From: Arthrobacter sp. cf158
GTDB lineage: Bacteria; Actinomycetota; Actinomycetes; Actinomycetales; Micrococcaceae
Direction of reading: 5' to 3'
Length of the DNA: 64,000 bases
Assembly (NCBI RefSeq): GCF_900106835.1
Contig: NZ_FNNR01000011.1
Span: 62,001-126,000 of the forward strand
Part shown: piece after piece, positions 33,052 to 41,953 of the stretch
How positions within the stretch are numbered: position 1 is the stretch's first letter
Layout: each line of letters starts with the position of its first letter
The notes under the pieces: generated by a model
Databases searched by the model: none
Seen by the model: only the letters and a program-made list of their open reading frames with translations
What the model was told of the DNA's origin: nothing
Position numbers and translations under genes: made by a program

Positions 33052-36000
33052 CGGGAGAATCACTTGGGCTGTGACCCCTGCCGGCACCGTGTACTCCAGT
33101 TCCATGCCCGCCGGGGTGTTGCGCCAGGAAACCCAAACAGTTCCGCGCTGCGTTGGCACGCTGCCCTCGGCATGTTCCAGCCGGCACACCGGCGGTTGAA
33201 TCACGACGGCGGAAGCACCCACTGCGGTGACGCGGACGCCGAGGAGGTACTCAAGGATCTCCCGGATGACCGATGCCGACCATGCGTGCGACTGGCTGTA
33301 GTCCGTGCCCTCATCGAGCTCCCAGGCTTCCCACGTGAAGGAAGCCCCGGCGTCGAGCTGGCGGGCCCACCCGGGTTGGGTGGAATCCGTGAGCAAGGTG
33401 AGGACGTCATCTACCCGCCCCTGCGACAGCAGTGCCCGGAACAGCCGATGCACCGTCATGGGACCCTGGCGCATGCCCATCCCGGCGATCCGCTCGGCAT
33501 CCTTCGCCGCGTGTTCAACGGGCGTGATACCCATGGACAGGGGGAACGAGGTGGCATGCTGGGACGCATTGAGGCTCGGGCGGCCGTCGGTGTAGAGACC
33601 ATCCACCATGACTCCGTCCACGCGCAGCCGGGCGTTGATCTGTGCGGCAAGCGATGCCGCGGCCTCACCGAACCTGGCCGCGTCCCGCTCAAGGCCGGTG
33701 GCCGCGCACAACCGGCCGACGGCGTCGAGCACTGACCATGACTGGGCGTTCACTGTGGTCCGCGCCGCGCAGTCCATGTCATACCCGAAGCGGCCCGGAG
33801 CAGGCCAGTCCACAATGCCGTGAAGATAGGGGCCTCCACCGCCGCCCAGGTCCGTGACCAGACCGGCCGTGGGACCATCCACGGGGATGTGGCGCAGGAC
33901 GTATTCGGCCGTGTACATGAGCTGGGGGAGGATCCCGGCCACCAGGGCGTCGTCACCACTGAGCCGGTGGTACTCCTCCACCCACTCGGGCATCATGAGC
34001 GAGAAATCAGGGATGTCGCGCTTTCCATCGCCGTTGGGATAGACCGCGTTGTAGCGCCCACGCTCTTGTGGTGAATCCCAGTAGCGGCGCGCCGATCCTG
34101 CGAACTCGCGCAGCGCCTTGGCCGTGAAGTGACGCTCACCGAACAACGCCATGGTGGCGTAGGAGATGTTCACGGCATCGCCCAGGAACTGGCCCTTCTC
34201 GCGGGTAGGGGTGTCCACGAACTGTTCCTGGACTCCCAACAAGGCCGAGTCCCGCAGGAGGGTGAACACCCGGTTCAGCGTTTGGTCCGAGCTGCGGAAA
34301 CTGCCCTCCTCCGGGTGATCGGCGTGGATCACGGTGGCGCCGACCTCCCCGAGGTCCGCCAAGTCCATGCCCGGGAATTCCAGGTAGCGGAAGCCAAGGT
34401 GCACGGCTGCCTCGTAGCGTTGCGGGCCGTCTGCCTGGGTGTAGGGGAACGACATATCCGTGTTCTGGCTGGGCGTCTTTCCAGTATCCACGCGGCCGTC
34501 GGCACGGAGGTTGTAGCCCGCCCGGAGCATCACGGTCCGCCCACGCTCACCACGGAGGAACTCCACCACGGGACGCCCGGGGAGCACTGCGCCGAAGTCT
34601 GCTACCGGTGTTCCGTCATCCGCAGTGAAGAGATCGACGGCGGCCGCGTAGTGACGTGCGACGCCCGCATCGTTGGGCCGCAGGACAGGGAAGTCGGGGA
34701 CCGGGTGGGCTCCGAGGGAGAGTGCCGGATGCCACTGCTGTGGTTCCGGCCAGGCCATCGCGTCGAAATGTTCGATCGGATCGCCCTCATCATTCCGGTA
34801 TCCGCCCTGCCGGTACGGTCCTTCGGCCACCAGCCACCCGGGTCCGGATCCGAACACGTCCCGGGTGCCGTCGTCGTACTCCACTGTCAGCTGGGCCAGC
34901 AGGCCTGGGCGGCCGGCGGCGCGGCCTTGACCGGGACCGTACCAATGCGCGACGGCGGTCAAGGTGGCGGTTTCGCTCGACTGCAGGGCGTCCGTGACGT
35001 CGGCGGCGTTGTAGAAATGCTCTCCCGGGTAGCCGAAGTTGGTGGTCTCCAGGCACGCATTGCCGTTGATGGAGAAGCTCGCGTGGTGGCCCGCAGCGGC
35101 GTAGAGCCGGGCCCGTGCCACGGTGCCTGTGAGCTTGATGGTTGCTTTAGCCAGGGTCCACTCGTCGGGTTGGCGCAGGGGAGTGGTGGTGGTCCAGCCC
35201 GTCAGGGCGCCGGGCTGGGTGAAGTCACTGTCCAGGAGGGTTGTCCCGTCACTCTGGACCCGAACGGACGAGTACTCTGCCTGGCTGCGTGGCCCTTGAT
35301 GAAACGCGATGCCCCTGGCGGTGTGGCCGGGGACCAGTGCGTCCAGGGCGATGTCGTGGTCGATGCTCACCGTGATGCGTTGGCCGTCGTCGGCGATGAC
35401 CAGGTCCTGCCAACCGTCGTCGGGAAGTGCTCCGGCGCGGGACGCCGCGGTTGCTTCAAAGGCCGGAGTCCCGGCGAGGGGTTCCGTGAACGGAGCCGAC
35501 ATGGTGCCGATCTCCCACTCCGGAGCGGGACGCAGGAGGGCAGACCGGTTCGGCTTGATCTCCAGGAGCAGGCCACTTCCGGGGCCGTCACAGCGAAGGA
35601 GAATCCCGGCGGTACCAAGCCGCAGGCGGAACCGGGCGCTGATGACGGTGCTGCCGCTGGATGAAACCGGCCACGGAAGGTACGGCGAACCGCTCACCCG
35701 CAGGCATCCCTCCACCACTGCTATCGGCGCGCGCCCACCCTGTTGCCGGTGAATCCACTCCGCACTCCACCCGCCCGGATCCGGCAGGCCCGTGCTGAAG
35801 GGGGCCGGTGCGCTGGGTTCGCCGGTGTTTCCGGCGGCGTCAGTCAGCTGCACTGTCCACTGATAATCGCTGTCAGGGGATAACTCCGGGCCTGTGTAGG
35901 GAAGGTGGTGTTGCTGGTCCGTGACAACGTGGCCCGAATCCCACAGGACCTTGCCAGCCCGGTCCAGCACGCTCAGGCGGTAGGCGCTTTGGAACGCGTG

Positions 36001-36132
36001 CTCCGCGCTCGCGCCCGGACCTGACTCCAGCAACCAGCCGAAAGACGGCCTGGCCGGTGCCGTCAGGCACTGCTGCAGGCCCTGGACGGTGGGGTTCCTG
36101 GCGGTGGGGGGCGTCGCCGCCGCAGTGCTCAT
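33037..36132 (-). CDS. GH78 alpha-L-rhamnosidase
   Basis: A 1031-aa glycoside hydrolase releasing alpha-L-rhamnose. In order: an N-terminal fibronectin-like domain (YRLSVLDRAGKVLWDSG), a carbohydrate-binding jelly roll (the region containing LYAAAGHHASFSINGN), a further beta domain, then the catalytic (alpha/alpha)6 barrel from about residue 640. Barrel motifs are VDTPTREKGQFLGDA and WEAWELDEGTDYSQSHAW, followed by a C-terminal beta domain. There is no signal peptide, so it acts on imported oligosaccharides. It overlaps the Gfo-DUF6807 gene upstream by four bases (ATGA), so the two are co-expressed. It fits rhamnogalacturonan breakdown. Confidence 0.93.
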   Translation of the reverse strand: MSTAAATPPTARNPTVQGLQQCLTAPARPSFGWLLESGPGASAEHAFQSAYRLSVLDRAGKVLWDSGHVVTDQQHHLPYTGPELSPDSDYQWTVQLTDAAGNTGEPSAPAPFSTGLPDPGGWSAEWIHRQQGGRAPIAVVEGCLRVSGSPYLPWPVSSSGSTVISARFRLRLGTAGILLRCDGPGSGLLLEIKPNRSALLRPAPEWEIGTMSAPFTEPLAGTPAFEATAASRAGALPDDGWQDLVIADDGQRITVSIDHDIALDALVPGHTARGIAFHQGPRSQAEYSSVRVQSDGTTLLDSDFTQPGALTGWTTTTPLRQPDEWTLAKATIKLTGTVARARLYAAAGHHASFSINGNACLETTNFGYPGEHFYNAADVTDALQSSETATLTAVAHWYGPGQGRAAGRPGLLAQLTVEYDDGTRDVFGSGPGWLVAEGPYRQGGYRNDEGDPIEHFDAMAWPEPQQWHPALSLGAHPVPDFPVLRPNDAGVARHYAAAVDLFTADDGTPVADFGAVLPGRPVVEFLRGERGRTVMLRAGYNLRADGRVDTGKTPSQNTDMSFPYTQADGPQRYEAAVHLGFRYLEFPGMDLADLGEVGATVIHADHPEEGSFRSSDQTLNRVFTLLRDSALLGVQEQFVDTPTREKGQFLGDAVNISYATMALFGERHFTAKALREFAGSARRYWDSPQERGRYNAVYPNGDGKRDIPDFSLMMPEWVEEYHRLSGDDALVAGILPQLMYTAEYVLRHIPVDGPTAGLVTDLGGGGGPYLHGIVDWPAPGRFGYDMDCAARTTVNAQSWSVLDAVGRLCAATGLERDAARFGEAAASLAAQINARLRVDGVMVDGLYTDGRPSLNASQHATSFPLSMGITPVEHAAKDAERIAGMGMRQGPMTVHRLFRALLSQGRVDDVLTLLTDSTQPGWARQLDAGASFTWEAWELDEGTDYSQSHAWSASVIREILEYLLGVRVTAVGASAVVIQPPVCRLEHAEGSVPTQRGTVWVSWRNTPAGMELEYTVPAGVTAQVILPRDDS

Positions 36133-38201
36133 CGCCCGGCCACCAGCTCTTCGATCTCCTTCGGATCCAGCGTTCCGTCACTGATCCACACCGTGTTGCT
36201 GCGGGTGAGGGACGTCTCCGCGGCCAACTCCACCGCGGCATCCCAGGCCAACGCGGATCCCACTGCCGGGTAGCCGCTGCACCGCACGAACCACGGATCT
36301 TCGGACTCGGACGGTGAGCCGAACACCAAGGTGGCGGTACCGCCGTCGAACTCTCCCGTCCAGGCCAGCCACGGCGAAACGGAACCGTGCACGGCAGGCT
36401 CACCCTCGGCTGTGGAGGAGAAGACGCGGGGCGAGCCGTTGACAGGCAACCGCCAGAAGAATCCGCCGTAGCCGCTGCCGGCGGCACCATGGGAACCAGG
36501 GCTCCCCAGCCTGACATCCACGACGGCGGTGAGCCGGGTCTGGATGTCCAGACGCCACGTGCGCGCACTGCTGACGGTGCGTGTAAAGGTGCGGCGTTCC
36601 TGCAGGACCAGGCTGCCGTCGGCGCCGAACCACTCCAGGTCAAGCGTGGTGCGGCCCTCTTCCCGGGTGATGCCTGCAACCTCGATTCGTCCGTGGTCCT
36701 TCAGGTCCAGGTACTTTCCGGCAGTCCTGCGGTAGCTGCGGCCGCCCCAGAAGTTGCTGCCGTTGACGTCCTGAAGGGCGAACCCGGCGCCGAGATGCCA
36801 GACGTGGTCCGAGGCCAGGTGGTCTGTCACCACTACTCCGGCCGGGGTGGATACGGGGTGCAGATAGGGCCGCGGCGACAGGTTGGTTTCCAGCTTGCTC
36901 CCGCTCCGCAGGGTTGTTGCGGGATAGTCCAGACCTGGCTCGGGGGAGAAGAGTGCTTCGGTACCGGTAGTGTTCGGCAGCGCCCAGGGGAGTCCCAGCT
37001 CGGAGAACGTGGCGTGGGCGCGGGTGGCACGTTCCAGGATGTCCTCGATGTGGGGAATCACAGCGTGGGCTTGATCGCCCGTTCCCACCCATTCCACACA
37101 TTCCGTCGGAATCAGGGCCGGCGCTTCAGCAGTGCGGACTGCCTCGAGGACGCGCATGAAAGCGCCGCTGTGATTCAGTGGGCTCAGCAGGGGCGTGCCC
37201 CCGGAAAGGTGTTGGAGGAGGTTCTCGGTGAGGTCGTCACGGCCGAAAGTGTGCGTGGTTTCCCCGTCCTCGGTGGCAACGGTGACCCGGTCTTCGGTGT
37301 AGTGGAACACCGCCGTCCCTTCCGTGCCATGAAGGGTGACATACGGTTCCACAGGCTCAGTGGCGCAGAGCGTGAGGGCACAGGTGATGGGCAGGCCGTT
37401 GATGGTGCGCAGGCGGATCACGGAGGTGTCATCCGCCTCAATATCGTTGGCACGGTAGAGGTCCGTCTCTACCGAGGCAAGATCCTCAGCGTGGCGGGCG
37501 CCGGCGATGCGAAGTGCGGTGGCGATCGCATGGGCCAGCGGGTTGGTTGCCACACCGTCCACCACATCCACTCCGTCCAGGCTGCGCTTGCCGGCCCAGC
37601 GCGAGCGTTTGTAGTAGGCGCGGTCGCGGACCCAGCGGCCTGTGGCAGAGATGCCCTTGAGCGTGCCGATGGTGGGAAGCTCATCTGCGGCTTCTCCGTT
37701 AGCCAATTTCGCCAAAGCGGCGAGGGCATGGGAGCCGAGGCTTTGGAAGCCGACCTGGACGCTGCGTCCCGCGGCGCCCGCAGCTTCCTGGAGGCGGAGG
37801 AAGTCCTTCATGGACGCCACCGGGGGCTTCTCCAGGTAGAGATGGGCTTCGGCAGCAAGCACGGACAGCGCCAACGGGGCGTGGGTCTGAATGGGGGTGG
37901 CCACGATGATGACGTCCACGTGGTGGTTGCCGGCCAGAAGTTGGTCGAGGTTGGCGTGAACTGCCGTGGTGTCCGGGAGGGCTCCGGCGGCCGGAGGATT
38001 GGGATCGGCGACGGCGACGAGTTCCACCGCGCCCTCTGCGCCAAGTCGTTCAAGGTTGCGGAGATGGTGGGCTCCGAAGCCGTGGACTCCCACCAGGGCG
38101 ATCCTGGCCGGCGCCGCCAAGTCTGCCGTCAGGTCGCTCTGCGCGGGCGCAGCGCCGGGGGGTGTCGGATTGGTGATGGACCGTGTGGAGCGGGTGTCCA
38201 T
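36129..38201 (-). CDS. Gfo/Idh/MocA oxidoreductase fused to DUF6807 (PmoA-type) domain, copy 2
   Basis: A 690-aa paralogue of the protein at 16902-18950, with the same layout. The N-terminal dehydrogenase has LVGVHGFGAHHL, YLEKPPVAS and GVDVVDGVATNPLAHA. The C-terminal DUF6807 domain has DHVWHLGAGFALQDVNGSNF and GYGGFFWRLP. It differs in carrying a Ser/Thr-rich start and in its operon partner, a GH78 rhamnosidase instead of an M24-fold protein. AGGAGAG precedes the ATG at 38201. Its constant company with pectin enzymes suggests a step in processing of unsaturated or methylated uronate sugars; this is unproven. Confidence 0.82.
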   Translation of the reverse strand: MDTRSTRSITNPTPPGAAPAQSDLTADLAAPARIALVGVHGFGAHHLRNLERLGAEGAVELVAVADPNPPAAGALPDTTAVHANLDQLLAGNHHVDVIIVATPIQTHAPLALSVLAAEAHLYLEKPPVASMKDFLRLQEAAGAAGRSVQVGFQSLGSHALAALAKLANGEAADELPTIGTLKGISATGRWVRDRAYYKRSRWAGKRSLDGVDVVDGVATNPLAHAIATALRIAGARHAEDLASVETDLYRANDIEADDTSVIRLRTINGLPITCALTLCATEPVEPYVTLHGTEGTAVFHYTEDRVTVATEDGETTHTFGRDDLTENLLQHLSGGTPLLSPLNHSGAFMRVLEAVRTAEAPALIPTECVEWVGTGDQAHAVIPHIEDILERATRAHATFSELGLPWALPNTTGTEALFSPEPGLDYPATTLRSGSKLETNLSPRPYLHPVSTPAGVVVTDHLASDHVWHLGAGFALQDVNGSNFWGGRSYRRTAGKYLDLKDHGRIEVAGITREEGRTTLDLEWFGADGSLVLQERRTFTRTVSSARTWRLDIQTRLTAVVDVRLGSPGSHGAAGSGYGGFFWRLPVNGSPRVFSSTAEGEPAVHGSVSPWLAWTGEFDGGTATLVFGSPSESEDPWFVRCSGYPAVGSALAWDAAVELAAETSLTRSNTVWISDGTLDPKEIEELVAGR

Positions 38202-38290
38202 GGGCTCTCCTCTGCTGGCGCTGCAACGAAGGCGGTTGACGCCGTCGTCGAGGTGTTCTCTGTCAGTGTTCCGGCGGGTTCAGGCTATAC

Positions 38291-38308
38291 CCAGCAAGCG
38301 CTTTCCCA
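38291..38308. promoter_or_regulatory. LacI-type operator, rhamnosidase operon
   Basis: CCAGCAAGCGCTTTCCCA, reading TGGGAAAGCGCTTGCTGG on the minus strand. It is 90 bp upstream of the Gfo-DUF6807 start. The 340-bp divergent gap 38202-38541 holds this site and one at 38401 and no gene. Confidence 0.7.
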
Positions 38309-38400
38309 ATCCCGGCTCTGCCCAGTGTAGCGCGGTCATCCGGCAAATGTAACGATTCAAGATCCGTCTTGACTCGACATGCGTCCAGCGTCTAAGTTTT

Positions 38401-38418
38401 CGGGAAAGCGTTTACTTT
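38401..38418. promoter_or_regulatory. LacI-type operator, YesL-Lpl operon
   Basis: CGGGAAAGCGTTTACTTT matches the left arm and centre of the consensus. It resembles the degenerate second site at 20334. It lies on the side of the plus-strand rhamnogalacturonan operon. Confidence 0.65.
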
Positions 38419-38541
38419 GTGACGTGGCCCACCCGGGCCAACTCCAAGTGACTGGCGATGCAGGCTGTTCTGAGAGATCACAACAAACCCGTCACCGCGG
38501 TTGCTTGGGCCTGTTCTGCAACGATGGAGAAAGGGGGTTCC

Positions 38542-39228
38542 ATGGCGTCTGGTGGATTCGGCTTCCGGGCCTACACGCTTTTTGACACGCTCCTGTGGAT
38601 TGCCTGCCTGAACGTGCTGTGGTTTGTCTTCACGCTCTTGGGTGGAGTGGTCCTTGGTGCTGGTCCCAGCACCGTCGCGGCCCACGTCCTGGTTCGTGAC
38701 AAGGTGCGGGGAAATGCCACGCCCCTGCTGCGCCGCTTCGCCAGGGAGTACTTCAAGAACTTCGGAAAGGGCAATGCCCTGGGGCTGCCCTTGCTGGCGG
38801 TGGGAGTGGCGCTGGTGCTCAATTGGGGCTACTTCTCGGCAGGCTGGGACCTCGGCTCCCAGATCGCCTCGGCGGGAATCCTGCTGGCAGCCCTGTTTGT
38901 TGCGGGCACCCTTTGCTACCTCTTTCCGATGTTTGCCCGCTACGAGCTCTCCCTGGTGCAGTACTTCCTGATGTCCTCCCGCTTCGCCATGCGCCATCTG
39001 GCGGGAACCGTGATCCTTCTTTTCGTCACGGCGGCCGCGCTGTTTGTGTGTCGATCAATTCCGGGGCTGATCCCGTTCTTCGGCGTGGGGGCGTGGCTTT
39101 ATGTCACCGGATGGCTGTGTGATCGCTTCTTCACTGCGAACGATGACGCCATGGCCGGCATGGAAGCCGCCGGGACGGCTGCCAGCAAGCCCGCCCCCGC
39201 ATTGGCCAAGGAGGCCAGCCTTGTCTGA
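38542..39228 (+). CDS. DUF624/YesL-like membrane protein
   Basis: A 228-aa membrane protein with six hydrophobic segments. The family opening FRAYTLFDTLLWIACLNVLWFVFTLLGG is followed by GPSTVAAHVLVRDKVRG, close to Bacillus YesL, a gene of the yes rhamnogalacturonan cluster. Function is not established; a role in assembly or control of the linked importer is often assumed. The start at 38542 has AGAAAGGGGG; an ATG inside that site and a longer upstream frame are rejected. It is first gene of a seven-gene operon running to 44199. Confidence 0.78.
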   Translation: MASGGFGFRAYTLFDTLLWIACLNVLWFVFTLLGGVVLGAGPSTVAAHVLVRDKVRGNATPLLRRFAREYFKNFGKGNALGLPLLAVGVALVLNWGYFSAGWDLGSQIASAGILLAALFVAGTLCYLFPMFARYELSLVQYFLMSSRFAMRHLAGTVILLFVTAAALFVCRSIPGLIPFFGVGAWLYVTGWLCDRFFTANDDAMAGMEAAGTAASKPAPALAKEASLV

Positions 39229-39445
39229 CGTCAATCCCGTTCGTCCCGCCGCAGGTGGAGGGCAAGTGCTCCATCGCCCGCTTGACGTCCAGGGGCACGC
39301 TGAACCTGTCCTCAAGACCACAGTCGTCAGCATTAATGAAACGTATCAAGACGCCAGCGGACAACACCTCTGGACCCTGAAAAGGTTCCCCGGGGTCCCG
39401 TCGGCTGAGCCGTCCAGCGATATCAACCCCGAAGAAGTGGAGTAG
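39221..39445 (+). CDS. small hypothetical protein between YesL-like and binding-protein genes
   Basis: A TTG at 39221 is preceded by AAGGAGG six bases away and overlaps the end of the YesL-like gene by eight bases. It opens a 74-codon frame that stops seven bases before the binding-protein ATG. The product is hydrophilic, with no membrane segment, and ends in the acidic INPEEVE. No family is recognised. Position and ribosome site argue for a real gene in the operon; a reading-frame accident is not excluded. Confidence 0.55.
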   Translation: MSDVNPVRPAAGGGQVLHRPLDVQGHAEPVLKTTVVSINETYQDASGQHLWTLKRFPGVPSAEPSSDINPEEVE

Positions 39446-39452
39446 TAAGAAA

Positions 39453-40982
39453 ATGATCCGAAGAAAACAAACGCTGGCCGCCGCCGTCGTGCTTTCAGCT
39501 GCCCTGGCGCTCACAGCCTGCGGTGGCGAAGCGCCGGCGTCGGACCTTTCGTCCGTCAAGATCATGGCTCCGTTCCTGGAGGCGCAGCCGCCAACAGCCG
39601 ATGGCGCAGTGCAGAAGAAGCTCGAAGAGCTGACGGGCAAAGACATCAACATCACCTGGACGCCCAATGCCTCCTACGAAGACAAGATGAACATCACCTT
39701 GGCGTCCGCCGAGATCCCGCACGTCCTGGTGGTCCAGGGTAAGACGCCCGGCTTCGTGAAGAACGCCGAGGCCGGTGCTTTCTGGGACCTGACGGACAAG
39801 CTCAAGGACTACCCAAACCTCAGCACCACCTTCCCCGAGGTTCAGCAGAACGCCAGCGTCAACGGCAAGGTGTACGGCGTTTACCGCGGACGTAATCCGA
39901 TCCGTGCCGCTGTGATGTTCCGGCAGGACTGGCTGGACAAGCTCGGCCTGAAGGCACCTGAGACTACTGAGGACTTGTACAAAGTAGCCAAGGCCTTCAC
40001 CGAGCAGGACCCGGACGGCAATGGGCAAAACGACACGTACGGAATCACCATCCCCAAATGGGGCGCACTGGGCACCAACAGCCCTTACGACATGATCGAA
40101 ACCTGGTTCGGCGCCGGAAACCGCTGGACCGAGCGGGACGGCAAGCTGGTTCCGAGCTTCGAGACCGAAGAATTCCTTGAGGCCAACCGCTTCGTTAAGA
40201 AGATGGTGGACGAGAAACTGATCAACCCGGACTTCGCGACGTTCGATGGAACCAAGTGGAACGAGCCGTTCTTCAACGGCAAGGGCGGCATCATCGTGGA
40301 CGTCGACTCCCGCGTCAGCGTGCTGATCAACCTTTTCAAGCAAGCCAACCCGAATGACTTCGAGAACAAAGTGGGCTTCGTAGGCAGCCTGAAGGGGCCA
40401 GATGGCGAGCTGCACGCCCACCCCACGGACGGCTACTCCGGGTTCCTGGCTATCCCCAAGTCCAGCGTCAAGACTGAGGCCGACCTGAAGAACGTGCTCA
40501 CCTTCCTGGACAAGCTCAACAGTAAGGACGTGGCCGTTCTCCTGAACAACGGCATCGAGGGCGTGAACTTCGCGCTGGAAGATGGTCTCGCGGCCACGAT
40601 CAAGCCCGAGACTCCTGAGGGCAAGGTAGTCAACACGGATATCAAGAGCTTCGCCCAGCTGGGAACCAACGTCACCGGCAACAACTATTACCCCGTCAAG
40701 CAGGCCTCCGAGTACGAACAGAAGGTGTTTGACGATCGCGTCGCCGTCATGGCGGAGGATCTCAAGAGTGCCGTGTACAACCCGGCCGCCGCGTTTGTTT
40801 CGCCCACCTACGTTGCCAAGGGTGCGCAGCTGGACAACATCGTGGCCGATGCCCGCATCAAGTACCTGGCCGGCCAGACCGACGAGCAGGGCCTGAAGGA
40901 CGCCATCAAGCTGTGGAACACCAGCGGCGGTGACAAGGTCAAGGAAGAAATCAACAACCTCTGGCAGGACAACAAGAAGTGA
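39453..40982 (+). CDS. extracellular solute-binding lipoprotein, LplA/YtcQ type
   Basis: A 509-aa binding protein with lipobox LALTACGG (Cys at about residue 23). The long two-lobe body, with PDGNGQNDTYGI (a calcium-loop-like segment) and an extended C-terminus, is characteristic of the LplA/YtcQ class. That class takes up large pectin- or rhamnogalacturonan-derived oligosaccharides in Bacillus. It is followed with no gap by its two permeases. Substrate is inferred from the downstream rhamnogalacturonan acetylesterase and YesU-like genes. Confidence 0.88.
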   Translation: MIRRKQTLAAAVVLSAALALTACGGEAPASDLSSVKIMAPFLEAQPPTADGAVQKKLEELTGKDINITWTPNASYEDKMNITLASAEIPHVLVVQGKTPGFVKNAEAGAFWDLTDKLKDYPNLSTTFPEVQQNASVNGKVYGVYRGRNPIRAAVMFRQDWLDKLGLKAPETTEDLYKVAKAFTEQDPDGNGQNDTYGITIPKWGALGTNSPYDMIETWFGAGNRWTERDGKLVPSFETEEFLEANRFVKKMVDEKLINPDFATFDGTKWNEPFFNGKGGIIVDVDSRVSVLINLFKQANPNDFENKVGFVGSLKGPDGELHAHPTDGYSGFLAIPKSSVKTEADLKNVLTFLDKLNSKDVAVLLNNGIEGVNFALEDGLAATIKPETPEGKVVNTDIKSFAQLGTNVTGNNYYPVKQASEYEQKVFDDRVAVMAEDLKSAVYNPAAAFVSPTYVAKGAQLDNIVADARIKYLAGQTDEQGLKDAIKLWNTSGGDKVKEEINNLWQDNKK

Positions 40983-41953
40983 CAGCCCCGGTTGTAGAAG
41001 CCAAAGCCTCGGAGCGGGCGGCCACCCTGCCGCCCGCCCCGGCGCGGCGGCGCGGGTTCGCTGTCCACTTCGCGCACTACAAGTGGCTGTATCTGCTGTT
41101 GTTGCCAGGAGTCCTGTACTTCGCGGTGTTCCGGTACGGGCCAATGTACGGCGTGTCCATTGCCTTCAAGGACTATGTACCGTTCCTGGGCGTCAACGGC
41201 AGTCCCTGGGTGGGCGTCACCAACTTCACGGACTTCTTCGCCAACCCTGATTTCCCGCGTCTGCTCGGCAACACGCTCATCCTGGCCTTCCTGAACCTGG
41301 GGATCGCGTTCCCGCTGACCATCATCCTGGCGCTCCTGCTGAACGAGGTCCGCCTCTCAGTGCTCAAACGAACCGTCCAGACGCTGGTCTACATCCCGCA
41401 TTTCCTGTCCTGGACCATCGTGGCGTCGTTGAGTTTCCTGCTCTTCGCCTTGGACATAGGACCGTTGTTCCAGTTCGTCAACGGGCTCTTTGGGACCAAC
41501 GTGGATATCCTGTCCGATCCCAACTGGTTCCGGCCGTTGATCGTGCTCCAGGAAATCTGGAAGAACACCGGCTGGGGAACCATCATCTTCCTCGCAGCCC
41601 TGGCCACCGTGGACCAGGACCAGTACGAGGCCGCGATCATCGACGGCGCCGGCAGGTTCCGCCGGGTCTGGCACATTACCCTTCCCGGGATCCGGTCCAC
41701 CATCATCGTGATGCTCATCCTGGCCATCGGGCAGATGCTCAACACCGGCTTTGAGCAGATCTATCTCATGACCAACGCACTTAACCGCAGTGTGGCCGAC
41801 GTCTTCGATACCTACGTGTACTTCGTGGGCATTACGCAAGGCGCCTACAGCTACAGCACCGCCGTCGGACTGTTCAAGTCTCTGGTGGGCATCGTGCTGA
41901 TCTTCGGCACCAACTGGCTGTCCAAGCGGTTCAACCAGAGCGGACTGTTCTAA
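40979..41953 (+). CDS. ABC permease, LplB/YtcP-partner type
   Basis: A 324-aa permease. An Ala/Arg-rich N-terminal tail precedes helix 1 (KWLYLLLLPGVLYFAVF). The EAA loop is YEAAIIDGAGRFRRVWHITLPGI around residues 219-241. A GTG start overlapping the previous TGA is used. It forms a pair with the gene that begins at the next base after its stop. Confidence 0.9.
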   Translation: MTAPVVEAKASERAATLPPAPARRRGFAVHFAHYKWLYLLLLPGVLYFAVFRYGPMYGVSIAFKDYVPFLGVNGSPWVGVTNFTDFFANPDFPRLLGNTLILAFLNLGIAFPLTIILALLLNEVRLSVLKRTVQTLVYIPHFLSWTIVASLSFLLFALDIGPLFQFVNGLFGTNVDILSDPNWFRPLIVLQEIWKNTGWGTIIFLAALATVDQDQYEAAIIDGAGRFRRVWHITLPGIRSTIIVMLILAIGQMLNTGFEQIYLMTNALNRSVADVFDTYVYFVGITQGAYSYSTAVGLFKSLVGIVLIFGTNWLSKRFNQSGLF

